From Clostridia bacterium (GTDB lineage Bacteria; Bacillota; Clostridia; Christensenellales; Borkfalkiaceae): a DNA stretch of 64,000 nt. The first letter of the stretch is position 1; each line of letters begins with the position of its first letter. Below, one piece after another: positions 28,839 through 38,260 of the stretch. The notes beneath the pieces are model-generated. The model had not been told where the DNA came from and made no database searches. It worked only from the letters and a program-made list of their open reading frames with translations. A program made the translations under genes and the position numbers. The stretch spans positions 28,281 to 92,280 of the forward strand of contig JAFWXO010000005.1 of assembly GCA_017545865.1 (NCBI GenBank), written 5' to 3'.

Positions 28839-30070
28839 TGCAATTTTTCAACGGTTTTACCAACAACCGCAGTTGCCATTTGATTTGTAGATAATAAATT
28901 AAACTCTTCGTTTACTTTGTCTACCGTAACGCTTTCGATTTGGGAAAGCCTTTGTTCAAAATCGTAAATTTCGCCAGTCTTTAAAAAGTGCGAAGCGTAA
29001 AATTGAGCAAGAGTTAAAGGCTTTTCTTGAGAATACACGGTTGACGCTTTAAGTTGAGTTTTAACCTTTTGAACTTCAGCGCCCGTTACGCCGTTTTTCT
29101 TAATATCTTCAATCAAAGTTAAGATTGCGTCGTAAGCGTTTTTATATTCGCTAGCGTTAACGCCAGCGTAAATATTTAAGTTGCCTGCCGTTTTATATCT
29201 TGAAGCGTAAGAGTAAACGGAATAAGCAAGCCCCATTTCTTCACGGATTTTTCTAAACAGTCTACTGCTCATACCACCGCCCAAAACTCCGCTTGCAATC
29301 TCAGAGATAACTCTATCTTTATCCCCGTATGCGCGAGTTGGGAAAGCAAGGGATATATGCGCTTGCTCAATATCTTTATTTTTAACGAGTTTTTGGTTTA
29401 AGCAAATTGTATTATGCGCGGGTGTTTTCGCCTTATTGCTTGATTTTATTACGGGAAGAATATATTTTTGAACGAGTTCGTCAGCGCGCTCTAAGGTAAC
29501 GTTACCCGCAAAAGATACAACGACGTTTTCAGCAACGTAAAAGTCGCTAAGATAACTTAAAACATCGTTTTTAGTAAATGCCGAAACGTTCTCGGCAGGG
29601 CCTAAAATAGTTCTGCCGTAACCGTCTTCCCCGTAAAACGCCTTTAACAAAAGGTCGTAACAAACGTCGTCTGGCGAGTCTTCGCTCATATTGATTTCTT
29701 CGATTATAACGGCCTTTTCCTTTTCCGCCTCTTCGTCAAGATAAAGGGAATTAAAAACCGACTCGGATAGAACGGAAAAAGTCTTTTCCAAACTATCAAC
29801 TATCGTTTGAGCGTAAAAACAAGTTGTTTCAACGGACGTGTAAGCGTTGAAATTCGCCCCGTTTGATTCCATAATATCCGAAATATCGTAAGACGAATAA
29901 GTTTTATTTCCTTTAAAGTTCATGTGTTCAATGTAGTGTGAAATGCCGTTTCTACTTGCCGTTTCGTTAACGCTACCCGTTCCAACCATTATTGAAAAGG
30001 AACAAGAAATTGCCCCGCCTTCGCACACTATTAAATTAAGCCCGTTATCGTAAATTTTTCTCTTTAACAT
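28835..30070 (-). CDS. mlpA: M16-family zinc peptidase
   Basis: A 411-residue insulinase-type peptidase. The inverted zinc motif HYIEH is at residues about 45-49, with the downstream Glu in EEINMSEDSPDD, and the C-terminal half has the typical GGGMSSRLFRKIREEMGLAYSVYSY. The ATG at 30070 has aggag upstream. It follows a YlxY-like gene as mlpA does in Bacillus, which supports the symbol. Confidence 0.85.
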   Translation of the reverse strand: MLKRKIYDNGLNLIVCEGGAISCSFSIMVGTGSVNETASRNGISHYIEHMNFKGNKTYSSYDISDIMESNGANFNAYTSVETTCFYAQTIVDSLEKTFSVLSESVFNSLYLDEEAEKEKAVIIEEINMSEDSPDDVCYDLLLKAFYGEDGYGRTILGPAENVSAFTKNDVLSYLSDFYVAENVVVSFAGNVTLERADELVQKYILPVIKSSNKAKTPAHNTICLNQKLVKNKDIEQAHISLAFPTRAYGDKDRVISEIASGVLGGGMSSRLFRKIREEMGLAYSVYSYASRYKTAGNLNIYAGVNASEYKNAYDAILTLIEDIKKNGVTGAEVQKVKTQLKASTVYSQEKPLTLAQFYASHFLKTGEIYDFEQRLSQIESVTVDKVNEEFNLLSTNQMATAVVGKTVEKLQ

Positions 30071-30774
30071 ATTTCTCCTAAGCACTCTGAAACGGTTAAA
30101 AGTTCTAAGTTTTTAGATTTAGCGTCTAATATAATTCTTTCAAGCGTTTCAAGAGTGTGTTTTTTTGGGTGCATAAGTATTATGTCGCCACTTACTAAGT
30201 TTTTGGTTGCGCGATTGAAAATAACTTCTTTATCGCTATCGCGCCTGTCAATCGTGTCTTTCGTCCACATAATTGTTTGCATACCGAGTTTTTCGGCTAC
30301 TTTTAAGGTGTTTTTACCATACGAGCCAGACGGCGGAGCAAACAGTTTAACTCTATAACCAGTTAGCGAATATATAATTTTATTGCAATCGTTTATTTCA
30401 TTATAGTTTTGGCTTTCGCTAAGCGTTTTATGGTCTTTGTGAAAATAACCGTGATTGCCAAGTTCAAACCCACTCTCTATTATGAGTTTTAAAACTTCTT
30501 GATTATCGTCCGCCCAGCATCCTCCAACGAAAAAGGTGGCTTTTGCTCCGTTTTTAACTAAAACGTTTATCATTTCGGTAACGATTTCACTATTTTCATA
30601 AACGTTTATGGTTAGGGCTACTCCGCCACTATTTTTATCGCCACCGTATCTTACTTGATAACCGCCCTCGCCTGAAATGGTAACGCTTTTTTCGGGCGCA
30701 AAACCGATAAGCGCAATAACGCTGACTACGACTACTAATATTAAGTTTGAAATTACCTTTGCTTTTTTATTCAA
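30064..30774 (-). CDS. ylxY: YlxY-like polysaccharide deacetylase homologue, degenerate active site
   Basis: A 236-residue NodB-fold protein with an N-terminal membrane anchor (about 8-25). The first catalytic motif, TFDDG in active enzymes, reads TINVY (residues 55-59), so the metal and base aspartates are missing; the RPP motif reads FAPPSGSYG. The HxxxH pair (NHGYFH) remains. B. subtilis YlxY next to mlpA is degenerate in a similar way, which fits the neighbour. Confidence 0.8.
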   Translation of the reverse strand: MNKKAKVISNLILVVVVSVIALIGFAPEKSVTISGEGGYQVRYGGDKNSGGVALTINVYENSEIVTEMINVLVKNGAKATFFVGGCWADDNQEVLKLIIESGFELGNHGYFHKDHKTLSESQNYNEINDCNKIIYSLTGYRVKLFAPPSGSYGKNTLKVAEKLGMQTIMWTKDTIDRRDSDKEVIFNRATKNLVSGDIILMHPKKHTLETLERIILDAKSKNLELLTVSECLGEIC

Positions 30775-30782
30775 AATAAAAC

Positions 30783-30815
30783 TCTCCGAATTATTGTATT
30801 CGGAAAAGTTTTTTA
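30783..30815 (-). terminator. Weak terminator-like hairpin
   Basis: Stem ccgaat / attcgg with six-base loop and flanking A/T pairing, between the YcxB-like gene and ylxY on the minus strand. Confidence 0.5.
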
Positions 30816-30818
30816 TTA

Positions 30819-31343
30819 TTACTTGCCTACTTTTACGTTTAATTTAGTAAATATGCGAACAAGTTCTTCGCGCGTGCCTTGAACGATTTCCTCGTTGAAG
30901 ATATAATACATATCCGAGCCTATGTAAATTGCAACGCCCTTTGCGTTTAATCTTACTTTAGAAACGTTTCTAAGTAGCACCGTTTCTTCCGTGGTTTCAC
31001 CGCATTGAGAAGTTGTTATCTCCATCCTTTTTTCTCTAAAAGTTATATCGATAACGAGTTCGCCCTTATCAAGTTGCATCGCCTTAACCGTGTCTTTATG
31101 GTTTTTAGTTTGCGCGCGCAAAGTTGAAATTATAGGATACCCAGATCCAAGCGTTACTATTCCACCCAAAACAACTGAAATCCAGTTAATATCCGCTTGT
31201 TTAAGAGCAAAAACCGTGATAAGTATACCCGAAATTAAAAAGAGCGCCGAAAGGAATATTGCCGTTGCAAAAGCCTTTTTCATAAAGGTTTTGCTCATTT
31301 GATTGATTTTTTGTGTGTCGTATTTACTAATTGCTCTAACCAT
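30819..31343 (-). CDS. Membrane protein with YcxB-like domain
   Basis: A 174-residue protein: two membrane helices at about 24-75, then a beta-rich cytoplasmic domain (residues 85-170) that resembles the YcxB-like PH-type fold. It lies in the same strand run as mtnN. Function unknown. Confidence 0.55.
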   Translation of the reverse strand: MVRAISKYDTQKINQMSKTFMKKAFATAIFLSALFLISGILITVFALKQADINWISVVLGGIVTLGSGYPIISTLRAQTKNHKDTVKAMQLDKGELVIDITFREKRMEITTSQCGETTEETVLLRNVSKVRLNAKGVAIYIGSDMYYIFNEEIVQGTREELVRIFTKLNVKVGK

Positions 31344-31344
31344 A

Positions 31345-32037
31345 TTAAAATTCCTTAATAATTTCCTTTAAAGCGCTAATGTATTGCTCGCTAGCGGAAC
31401 GCACCATAGCGTTAAATTCTTCAGCGCCACCTTCTCCATCGGAAACGGCTTTAATCGCTACAAAAGGTATGCCGTAACCCTTTGCGGTAAGAAGAACGCC
31501 TGCGCTTTCCATATCGCAAACTTTTGCGCCAAAATCGGCATATAGCCTTTCTTTTATCGATTTTTCACTAACGAACTTATCGGCGGAAGCGCATATAACG
31601 ACTTCGCTTTTTACCATTACTTTTTTGCAAAGTTCAATGAGTTCTTCATCGGTTTTTAAAACAACCGACTCTTCGTTTGGATACTGCCCAACGGCAACGT
31701 TATCAATGCCAGATAAGTCAAAATCGTAATGAACGATTCCACCGACGATAACGGTATCTAAAACGCCAACTTCTTTTGTTAAACTACCGCAAACGCCAAA
31801 GTTTAAAATGAGTTCAACCCCATATTCGCTAATGAGCATTTGCGTTGCAGAAGACGCAAAAATTTCGCCTATACCGCTTCTAACGAGATAAACTTTTTTG
31901 CCGTAAAGTTCATAGCCAAACACTAAGAACGGGCCTTTTTTTTCTTGTAAAAAACATTTGCCTGCCGTTGCCATAAAAGGAGTGATTTCCTTATCCATAG
32001 CAACGACCATACCTATAACGTTAACCTTTTTTCTCAT
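31345..32037 (-). CDS. mtnN: 5'-methylthioadenosine/S-adenosylhomocysteine nucleosidase
   Basis: A 230-residue nucleosidase. GMVVAMDKEI carries the catalytic Glu, FGVCGSL the ribose loop, and CDMESAGVLLTAKGYGIPFVAIKAVSD the substrate-binding Met-Glu and catalytic Asp. It recycles MTA and SAH. The ATG overlaps the rho stop by 4 bp. Confidence 0.93.
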   Translation of the reverse strand: MRKKVNVIGMVVAMDKEITPFMATAGKCFLQEKKGPFLVFGYELYGKKVYLVRSGIGEIFASSATQMLISEYGVELILNFGVCGSLTKEVGVLDTVIVGGIVHYDFDLSGIDNVAVGQYPNEESVVLKTDEELIELCKKVMVKSEVVICASADKFVSEKSIKERLYADFGAKVCDMESAGVLLTAKGYGIPFVAIKAVSDGEGGAEEFNAMVRSASEQYISALKEIIKEF

Positions 32038-33422
32038 AAATCTTTACCGTAATTTTCTATAAATTTAGCGTTTGAATGGTATTTTGCCATTTCATTTAAA
32101 ATATCGCGTTCGGCAAGTTTTTTACCAAAAGCCTTTCTTCTTATGGAATTTGCAACCGAAATTTCACTTTCGCTAAGCAAAAGTTCATCTTTTCTCGTTC
32201 CCGAACGATAAAGTTCGATTGCGGGGAAAATTCTCATTTCGGAAAGTTCTCTTGAAAGGTATAATTCTAAATTGCCAGTGCCTTTAAATTCTTCGTAAAT
32301 AACGTCGTCCATCTTAGAGCCCGTTTCAACGAGAGCCGTTGCAATAACGGTTAAACTACCTTGCCCGTCAACGTTTCTTGCCGAGCCAAACAAAGATTTT
32401 GGTTCTTGAAAAGCAACGGGATCAATACCGCCCGTGAGCGTTTTTCCGCTTGACGGCATAGTTTCGTTGCAAGCCCTAACGAGCCTCGTTATAGAATCGA
32501 AGAGTACAACAACGTCTTTCCCAAGTTCAACGAGCCTTTTTGCCTTTTCAATAGCAATCTTTGAAATTCTAACGTGGTTTTTAGCCTTATCGTCAAAAGT
32601 GGAATAAACTATATCGCAGTTAACCGAACGCTTAAAGTCGGTTACTTCTTCGGGGCGTTCGCCAATCAAAACGACTAAAACGTAAACGTCCTTATGATTT
32701 TTGATTATTGATGACGCTATCTTTTTAATAAGAGTGGTCTTCCCCGCTTTTGGCGAAGAAACGATTAACCCGCGTTGACCTTTACCTATCGGGCACAATA
32801 AATCAATAACTCTAAGCGACAAGTCCCCGTCACTTTCCAAAGTTATTCTCTCGTTTGGAAATATCGGCTCTAAAGAGTTAAAATCTCTGCGAATTTCGCT
32901 TGTGAACTCTTTGCCGTTTAACTTATCGATACGGCTAAGGGTTGGCGCGCCAACTTCTCTTGACTTGGTTGCAACGCCTTCAATATAATCTCCACACCTA
33001 AGAGCGAAATTTCTAACGGCGTTTGCGGAAACGTGCACGTCACTTTCAGGGCTGATTTTAAAATTGCTTCCACGCAAAAAGCCGTGCTCATTAAGTTCTG
33101 ACTTTTCAAACGTTCCCGAAACTTTAAAAGAATCGCCAAAGTAACTTTGAACGTAATCGTCGCCGTTGGGTTTATTTTCAAACTTAACGTCGTCAAACTC
33201 GTCTTCTATATACTCGATAGCCTCAAACTCTTTAAACTTCTCGCGATTGCTCTTTCTTCCCTTTACTTTTGCTTCGGGAATTTTGCCCGCTTGAATTTCT
33301 AAAATTTCATTGATGAGCGTTTGCTTGTTCTTATCGCTCGGAACACCGCCCATATCTTGAAGTATAATTCTTAAATCGCGAATATTATAACCTTTATCTA
33401 AATTTTCTCTCGTATATTTCAT
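32034..33422 (-). CDS. rho: Transcription termination factor Rho
   Basis: A 462-residue hexameric helicase. N-terminal SAP-like domain, RNA-binding cold-shock domain (GFLRG...SPESDVHVSANAVRNFALRCGD split), Walker A SSPKAGKTTLIKKI, Walker B VVLFDSITRLVRA, Q-loop and R-loop (GTGNLELYLSRELSEMRIFPAI) are in order. A short charged linker follows residue 55. Confidence 0.96.
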   Translation of the reverse strand: MKYTRENLDKGYNIRDLRIILQDMGGVPSDKNKQTLINEILEIQAGKIPEAKVKGRKSNREKFKEFEAIEYIEDEFDDVKFENKPNGDDYVQSYFGDSFKVSGTFEKSELNEHGFLRGSNFKISPESDVHVSANAVRNFALRCGDYIEGVATKSREVGAPTLSRIDKLNGKEFTSEIRRDFNSLEPIFPNERITLESDGDLSLRVIDLLCPIGKGQRGLIVSSPKAGKTTLIKKIASSIIKNHKDVYVLVVLIGERPEEVTDFKRSVNCDIVYSTFDDKAKNHVRISKIAIEKAKRLVELGKDVVVLFDSITRLVRACNETMPSSGKTLTGGIDPVAFQEPKSLFGSARNVDGQGSLTVIATALVETGSKMDDVIYEEFKGTGNLELYLSRELSEMRIFPAIELYRSGTRKDELLLSESEISVANSIRRKAFGKKLAERDILNEMAKYHSNAKFIENYGKDL

Positions 33423-33426
33423 ACCG

Positions 33427-34026
33427 TTACTCTCCTTGTTTAGAAGTTAAGTATATAACGCCCGTTTGACCGTTAAATTCAAACGGCGATTTCTCCATTT
33501 TAAAACTTTCAAACTCGTTTAAAAAGGGTTCAACCCTATCAATATCAACCGTTGAGTTTAATATGTGATAATGCATAGGAATAACCGCTTTTGGCTTTAT
33601 ATTTTTAACGTAATAGCAAGCGCCTTTATAGTCGATAGTATACGTTCCGCCAACTGGAATAAGCAATAAATCAACACCGCTTAACTTTTTTGCAAGTTTG
33701 CTATTATCGTACTCACCAAGATCGCCTAAAAACGCTACCTTAAACCCGTCAAGCTCGAAAAGCAAAACGGAGTTTTTTCCACGCAAAGTTCCACCCTTTT
33801 CATCGTGAAATGTATCAATTATAGTAAACGGGTAGCCGTTTTTAATACGTTTTGCCCCTTTTACAAGGGAAAAATTTGAGTGGTCGTAGTGGGAGTGAGA
33901 ACAAAAAACGTAGTCGCTTTCCGTTTCAAACTCTTTAAGCCCAACGTTTGAAAAAGGATCTAACGTTATGGAATACTCCGCCCCTTCTATTAAAAAATGC
34001 GAGTGGCCAAAATAAGTTATTTTCAT
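33427..34026 (-). CDS. Metallo-beta-lactamase-fold hydrolase (UPF0173-like)
   Basis: A 199-residue hydrolase with HSHYDHSN (zinc ligands), FLGDLGEYD and PMHYHIL. Short MBL proteins of this kind are common in Clostridia; substrate unknown. The gene overlaps the next upstream gene by 4 bp. Confidence 0.85.
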   Translation of the reverse strand: MKITYFGHSHFLIEGAEYSITLDPFSNVGLKEFETESDYVFCSHSHYDHSNFSLVKGAKRIKNGYPFTIIDTFHDEKGGTLRGKNSVLLFELDGFKVAFLGDLGEYDNSKLAKKLSGVDLLLIPVGGTYTIDYKGACYYVKNIKPKAVIPMHYHILNSTVDIDRVEPFLNEFESFKMEKSPFEFNGQTGVIYLTSKQGE

Positions 34027-34412
34027 AAAAGTTCCACCTTTAAAGAAAGTTTGCTTTTTGATAAATTACCGCCTGCATCCAAAGTGTAAACGGCGTTTAT
34101 ATAAATTTGATTTTCGCTTGTTAAAACGGTTAAATCTTCGCAACTAACTTTGCAGTGAATAGGCGCGCCGAAAGTTTCAAGCATAAAGAAAAAATCTTCC
34201 CCTTTTTTAAGGGTGAAAGTATAAGAAATTTCGCCTTTCGTTGCAATGGTTACCTTGCCTTTAAAAACTGAAAAAACATAAGATAAACCGCTTTCTTGCA
34301 AACTAAAACCAACGCGGTATTGATTACCACGCTTTTCAATATTACCTTGTGAATTAAAATTTGAAAACTGCCCGTCTAAATTGACGGAAAAAAACACGTT
34401 ACAAACGCTCAT
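34023..34412 (-). CDS. DUF1934-like beta-barrel protein
   Basis: A 129-residue, almost all-beta protein (KRGNQYRVGFSLQESGLSYVF, TIATKGEISYTFTLKKGEDFFF, YINAVYTLDAGGNLSKSKLSLKV) that resembles the YwiB/DUF1934 calycin-like family. Function unknown. Confidence 0.6.
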   Translation of the reverse strand: MSVCNVFFSVNLDGQFSNFNSQGNIEKRGNQYRVGFSLQESGLSYVFSVFKGKVTIATKGEISYTFTLKKGEDFFFMLETFGAPIHCKVSCEDLTVLTSENQIYINAVYTLDAGGNLSKSKLSLKVELL

Positions 34413-34511
34413 AAAAAAATAAAAAAACGGAAAATTCCAAAAAAAATAAAAGATGTTAAGATAATTTTAACACCTTTTTATAATTTTGTAAAGTTAATTT
34501 TTTAATTTCGT

Positions 34512-36047
34512 TCAAAATTTTAAACCATACTTAACGGCAAGCGCTTTTGCAACCTTCTTACCGTCTGCCCCTGCGCTCGTTATACCACCAGCATAACCGC
34601 AACCTTCCCCACAGGGATATAAGTTTTTAAAAGTTATACTTTTAAAAGTTTCGTCACGAACAACCCTTATCGGCGAAGAAGTTCTACTTTCAACGCCCGT
34701 TAAAACAGCGTCAAAACAATCAAAGCCTTTGATTTTTTTGCCAAAATCAACAAGCGCGCCTTTTATTGCCGAGTTTATTTCGTTTGAAAAAAGTTCGTTA
34801 AGGTTTGCGCCTTGAACGCCCATAGAGTATGACGGGATAACCCTATTGAATTTTTTGCTTTTATTACCACTTAGATAATCGCCAACGAGTGAATACGGGG
34901 CTTTATAATCGCCACCACCCAAGCTAAAAGCTGTTTTTTCTAAGTTTTCTTGGAATTTTATTCCACCGAACAATTCATCGCCGAAATCGGCTTTAGTTAC
35001 TTGACAAATAATTGCGGAGTTGGCGTTTTCCCCGTCACGAGCAAAGTTGCTCATACCGTTTGTAACGATAGTTTCCTTTTCCGATGCAGACGGCATAACA
35101 AAACCCCCTGGGCACATACAAAAAGAGAAAACTCCCCTACCGTTTTGGTTGGTAACGAGTTTATAGTCGGCAACGGGCATACCCTTAGTTCCCGCAAAAC
35201 AACCAAACTGAGCAATATCGATATCCTTTTGCAAATGTTCAATTCTTAGCCCGACCGCAAAATCTTTGCTTTCAAGCATAACGCCTTTTTTATAAAGAAG
35301 GGAATAAACGTCCCTTGCGCTATGACCTACCGCTAAAACAACTTCATCAAACTCGTGCTTTTTGCCATTTATGGAAACGGAAACGATTTTATCGCCAACA
35401 AACTCAAAATCATCAAACTTACTCGAAAATAACACTTCGCCACCAAGTTTGATAATCTCGTTTCTAATATTTTTAACAACAGTTTTTAACTTATCGCTCC
35501 CGATATGCGGTTTTTGAAGGTAATCAATCTCACTCGGCGCGCCGAAAAGCAAGAAATCATCTATAACTTCCCTTGCAAACGCTCCGCCAACGCCAGTATT
35601 CAACTTCCCGTCTGAAAAAGCGCCTGCGCCACCTTCGCCAAACTGAATATTAGAGTTTTCATCTAAAACTTTCGTTGAAATAAAATTATCAACCGATTTT
35701 ACTCGCTCGTCAACTGGTTTTCCCCTTTCGATTAAAGTTACATGAAAACCGTATCTTAAAAGATCAAGCGCGCAAAAAAGCCCGGCGGGGCCCATGCCTA
35801 CCACCAAAACTCGCGCGCCAGCGTTTATCTTGCCGTAAACTCTTTCAGGCTTTTTGTAAGCCAAGGGAGATATTTCAACCGAACACGTGTAGAATATATT
35901 TGATTTATCCCTTGCGTCAAGCGACTTTTTAACGAGCTTAAAATACTTAACGTCTTCCACTTTAAGCCCCGCTTTTTTAGCGGACTTATTAAGCAGAACT
36001 CGCTCGTCTTCAAAAGGGCGAATTTTTACATTTGAAATCTTTATCAT
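34512..36047 (-). CDS. FAD-dependent dehydrogenase, COG2509 type
   Basis: A 511-residue flavoprotein. An N-terminal ferredoxin-like domain (about 1-75) precedes the dinucleotide motif VVGMGPAGLFCALDLLRYG, then NIQFGEGGAGAFSDGKLNTG, and the C-terminal YPCGEGCGYAGGITSAGADG. This is the layout of the uncharacterised COG2509 family. It overlaps the next flavoprotein gene by 4 bp. Confidence 0.85.
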   Translation of the reverse strand: MIKISNVKIRPFEDERVLLNKSAKKAGLKVEDVKYFKLVKKSLDARDKSNIFYTCSVEISPLAYKKPERVYGKINAGARVLVVGMGPAGLFCALDLLRYGFHVTLIERGKPVDERVKSVDNFISTKVLDENSNIQFGEGGAGAFSDGKLNTGVGGAFAREVIDDFLLFGAPSEIDYLQKPHIGSDKLKTVVKNIRNEIIKLGGEVLFSSKFDDFEFVGDKIVSVSINGKKHEFDEVVLAVGHSARDVYSLLYKKGVMLESKDFAVGLRIEHLQKDIDIAQFGCFAGTKGMPVADYKLVTNQNGRGVFSFCMCPGGFVMPSASEKETIVTNGMSNFARDGENANSAIICQVTKADFGDELFGGIKFQENLEKTAFSLGGGDYKAPYSLVGDYLSGNKSKKFNRVIPSYSMGVQGANLNELFSNEINSAIKGALVDFGKKIKGFDCFDAVLTGVESRTSSPIRVVRDETFKSITFKNLYPCGEGCGYAGGITSAGADGKKVAKALAVKYGLKF

Positions 36048-37267
36048 AAAATATTATTAGAAACTGCGAAAGCCGAAGCAAACGCCCATTTTAAATTGAA
36101 ACCACCGCAGTCCCCGTCAACGTCTAACACTTCACCGCACGCGTAAAGGTTTTTAACGAGTTTACTTTCAAGCGTTTCATCGTTAAATTCACTCGTTTTA
36201 ATTCCGCCTTTTGTAACTTGCGAAGAATCAAAATCTAAAACGCCTTTAACAGCCATTTTGTAACCTTTAACAGCCTTTGCAACTTCCTTTGCCGAAAAAT
36301 CTTTTATAGGAGCGGAAAGATTAGTAAAGCCTGAATTTCTAAGAACGGAACTTGCTATCTTGCCGTTCATAATTCCTAAGAGCAAATGTTCGCCCGTGAG
36401 ATACGGACAATTTTTTTGTTTTGCTAAAATTAAACTTTCAATTTCCTCGTTGGAAAGGGCTGGGCAAAAATCAATTACCAACTCTCCACTTTTTTTATCT
36501 GAAAGGTATGAAGAAAGATAGAAACTAACGTTTCCACTAACGCCGTAATCAGTAAATAAAATATCGCCTTGCGTTTCCGCTAAAACTTTACCGCTCTCAA
36601 CCGCTTTTGCGCTTACTTTTTGCTTTAAGCCTTTTAAGCCTTTAATTTTTGAAGTGTCCGTTTTAAGAGCGACGATTGACGGATAAAGGTTTGTTAAAGT
36701 GTGGTTAAAACTTGTTAAAATTGAATAACCGCTACCGTCAGTACCCAAATGTTTTTGGCTTTTACCGCCAACGCAAACTACCAAATTTTCCCCAATCGTT
36801 CTTATTCCGTTTTTTGATTCAACAACGAATAAATTACCCTGTTTTTTCACAAAAGAAACTTCGGAAGAAAGGTTTAAAACAGCGCCTAAACTTTCAAGCT
36901 TGAAACGGAGCGCGTCAACCACCGAAGACGCTTGCTTAGAAAGGGGATAAATCTTATCGTTATCACTTGTAAAAGGAATACCAAGCGAGTTGAAAAACGG
37001 CTCTATATTTTTAGAATACTTATTTAAAACGCTTGATGGGAAAAATGCATTTTCGCCGTGATAATGGGCAATTTTTTCGCTATTATTCGACAAATTACAC
37101 TGACCGTTACCCGTTTGAAGCAACTTTTTACCAACTCTATCAAGCCTATCGAAAACGGCAACCGAGCCTTTGCCAAACTTCTTTAAAAGTTCTATCGAAG
37201 CAACCAGCCCAGACGCGCCTGCGCCTATAACAATCGCTTTAAAAACGCCTTGATTTTCCCTATTCAT
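36044..37267 (-). CDS. HI0933/BaiN-type flavoprotein
   Basis: A 407-residue NAD(P)/FAD oxidoreductase. The FAD motif IVIGAGASGLVASIEL is at about residue 12, with the family signatures LLQTGNGQCNLSNN and the C-terminal EVLDVDGDCGGFNLKWAFASA. Family members reduce cyclic enones or steroids in gut Clostridia, but the substrate here is open. ATG 37267 is preceded by aaggag. Confidence 0.9.
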   Translation of the reverse strand: MNRENQGVFKAIVIGAGASGLVASIELLKKFGKGSVAVFDRLDRVGKKLLQTGNGQCNLSNNSEKIAHYHGENAFFPSSVLNKYSKNIEPFFNSLGIPFTSDNDKIYPLSKQASSVVDALRFKLESLGAVLNLSSEVSFVKKQGNLFVVESKNGIRTIGENLVVCVGGKSQKHLGTDGSGYSILTSFNHTLTNLYPSIVALKTDTSKIKGLKGLKQKVSAKAVESGKVLAETQGDILFTDYGVSGNVSFYLSSYLSDKKSGELVIDFCPALSNEEIESLILAKQKNCPYLTGEHLLLGIMNGKIASSVLRNSGFTNLSAPIKDFSAKEVAKAVKGYKMAVKGVLDFDSSQVTKGGIKTSEFNDETLESKLVKNLYACGEVLDVDGDCGGFNLKWAFASAFAVSNNIL

Positions 37268-37411
37268 TCCCCATTTCTCCTTTATCGTTCTAATTATAAC
37301 ATTTTCACATAAATTTTGCAATATTTCCATTGACTATTTTATAAAAAAGTATTATCATAAAATTGTAGATAAACTAATAATATACTTAAATAGTGAAATC
37401 AAGGTGAAATT

Positions 37412-38227
37412 ATGTTGCAATTTTTTAAAAACTTTTTCGACGCTATGTTTAACGAGTGGATTTACCTTACCCTTTCTATCATTTTGTTCTTAGTGGTTTT
37501 GGTAACGTTACTCATAGTTCGCCATATGAGAAAAAAGAAGGAAAACGCTAAGAAAATTCAAGCGGAATTTAAAGAAAAATCAGTTTTGTCGTTAACCCCT
37601 GAAGAGATTGATAATATTTCTAAAAACTCCGCAAACCCAACTGAAGTTAAACAATACTTAACCGATGAAGTTGAACTTGTTAAACGCGAATCGGCTAAGA
37701 GCAAAGAAGAAACCGCTAAAAAACAAGCGGTAAAAAAACCAAAGAACGCGCAACCTAAAAAGGCTAAAGAACAGCCTAAAACTGAAGCAAAGAAACAACA
37801 AAAACCAAAAGCCGAAGCTCAAGACGTTAAAAATGAAGCGCAAGTAAAAACCGAAGCTCCAACCCCAAAACCCACCGCAAAGCCTACTAAAAAACAATAT
37901 ACCGGCAAGTGGAAAATCGTTCAAGAAAACGATGGGTTTATTGCAATACTTACCGCATCTAACGGTGGAACGTTACTTAAAACTGAAAAGTATAAAACGG
38001 TTAGCAACGTTAAAAGCGGTATTGAAACTATCAAGAAGAATATTAACGGTGGCAATTTTGCAATCAGCGTTGATAAATACGGGCACTACCGCTTTAAACT
38101 TTATAACCTTTCAAACCGCTTAATTTGTATGAGTGAAGACTATTCAAGCAAAGCAAAATGCGAAAGCGGAATTGAATCGGTTAAACGTTTTGCTCAAACC
38201 GCAAGCGTTATTCAAGAAGAAATGTAA
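37412..38227 (+). CDS. Membrane-anchored protein with paired YegP/DUF1508 repeats
   Basis: A 271-residue protein: membrane helix at about 16-36, a 100-residue Lys/Ala/Pro-rich low-complexity linker, then two DUF1508-like units (WKIVQENDGFIAILTASNGG and YGHYRFKLYNLSNRLICMSE). The repeats are thought to bind other macromolecules; no function is established. Spacer composition resembles surface or DNA-contact tethers. Confidence 0.7.
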   Translation: MLQFFKNFFDAMFNEWIYLTLSIILFLVVLVTLLIVRHMRKKKENAKKIQAEFKEKSVLSLTPEEIDNISKNSANPTEVKQYLTDEVELVKRESAKSKEETAKKQAVKKPKNAQPKKAKEQPKTEAKKQQKPKAEAQDVKNEAQVKTEAPTPKPTAKPTKKQYTGKWKIVQENDGFIAILTASNGGTLLKTEKYKTVSNVKSGIETIKKNINGGNFAISVDKYGHYRFKLYNLSNRLICMSEDYSSKAKCESGIESVKRFAQTASVIQEEM

Positions 38228-38230
38228 TTT

Positions 38231-38260
38231 AAAACGCCTTCAAACGAAGGCGTTTTTTAT
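38231..38260. terminator. Bidirectional terminator
   Basis: An 11-bp hairpin (aaaacgccttc / gaaggcgtttt, loop aaac) with T-runs both ways, between the DUF1508 gene and the converging nadE. Confidence 0.88.
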
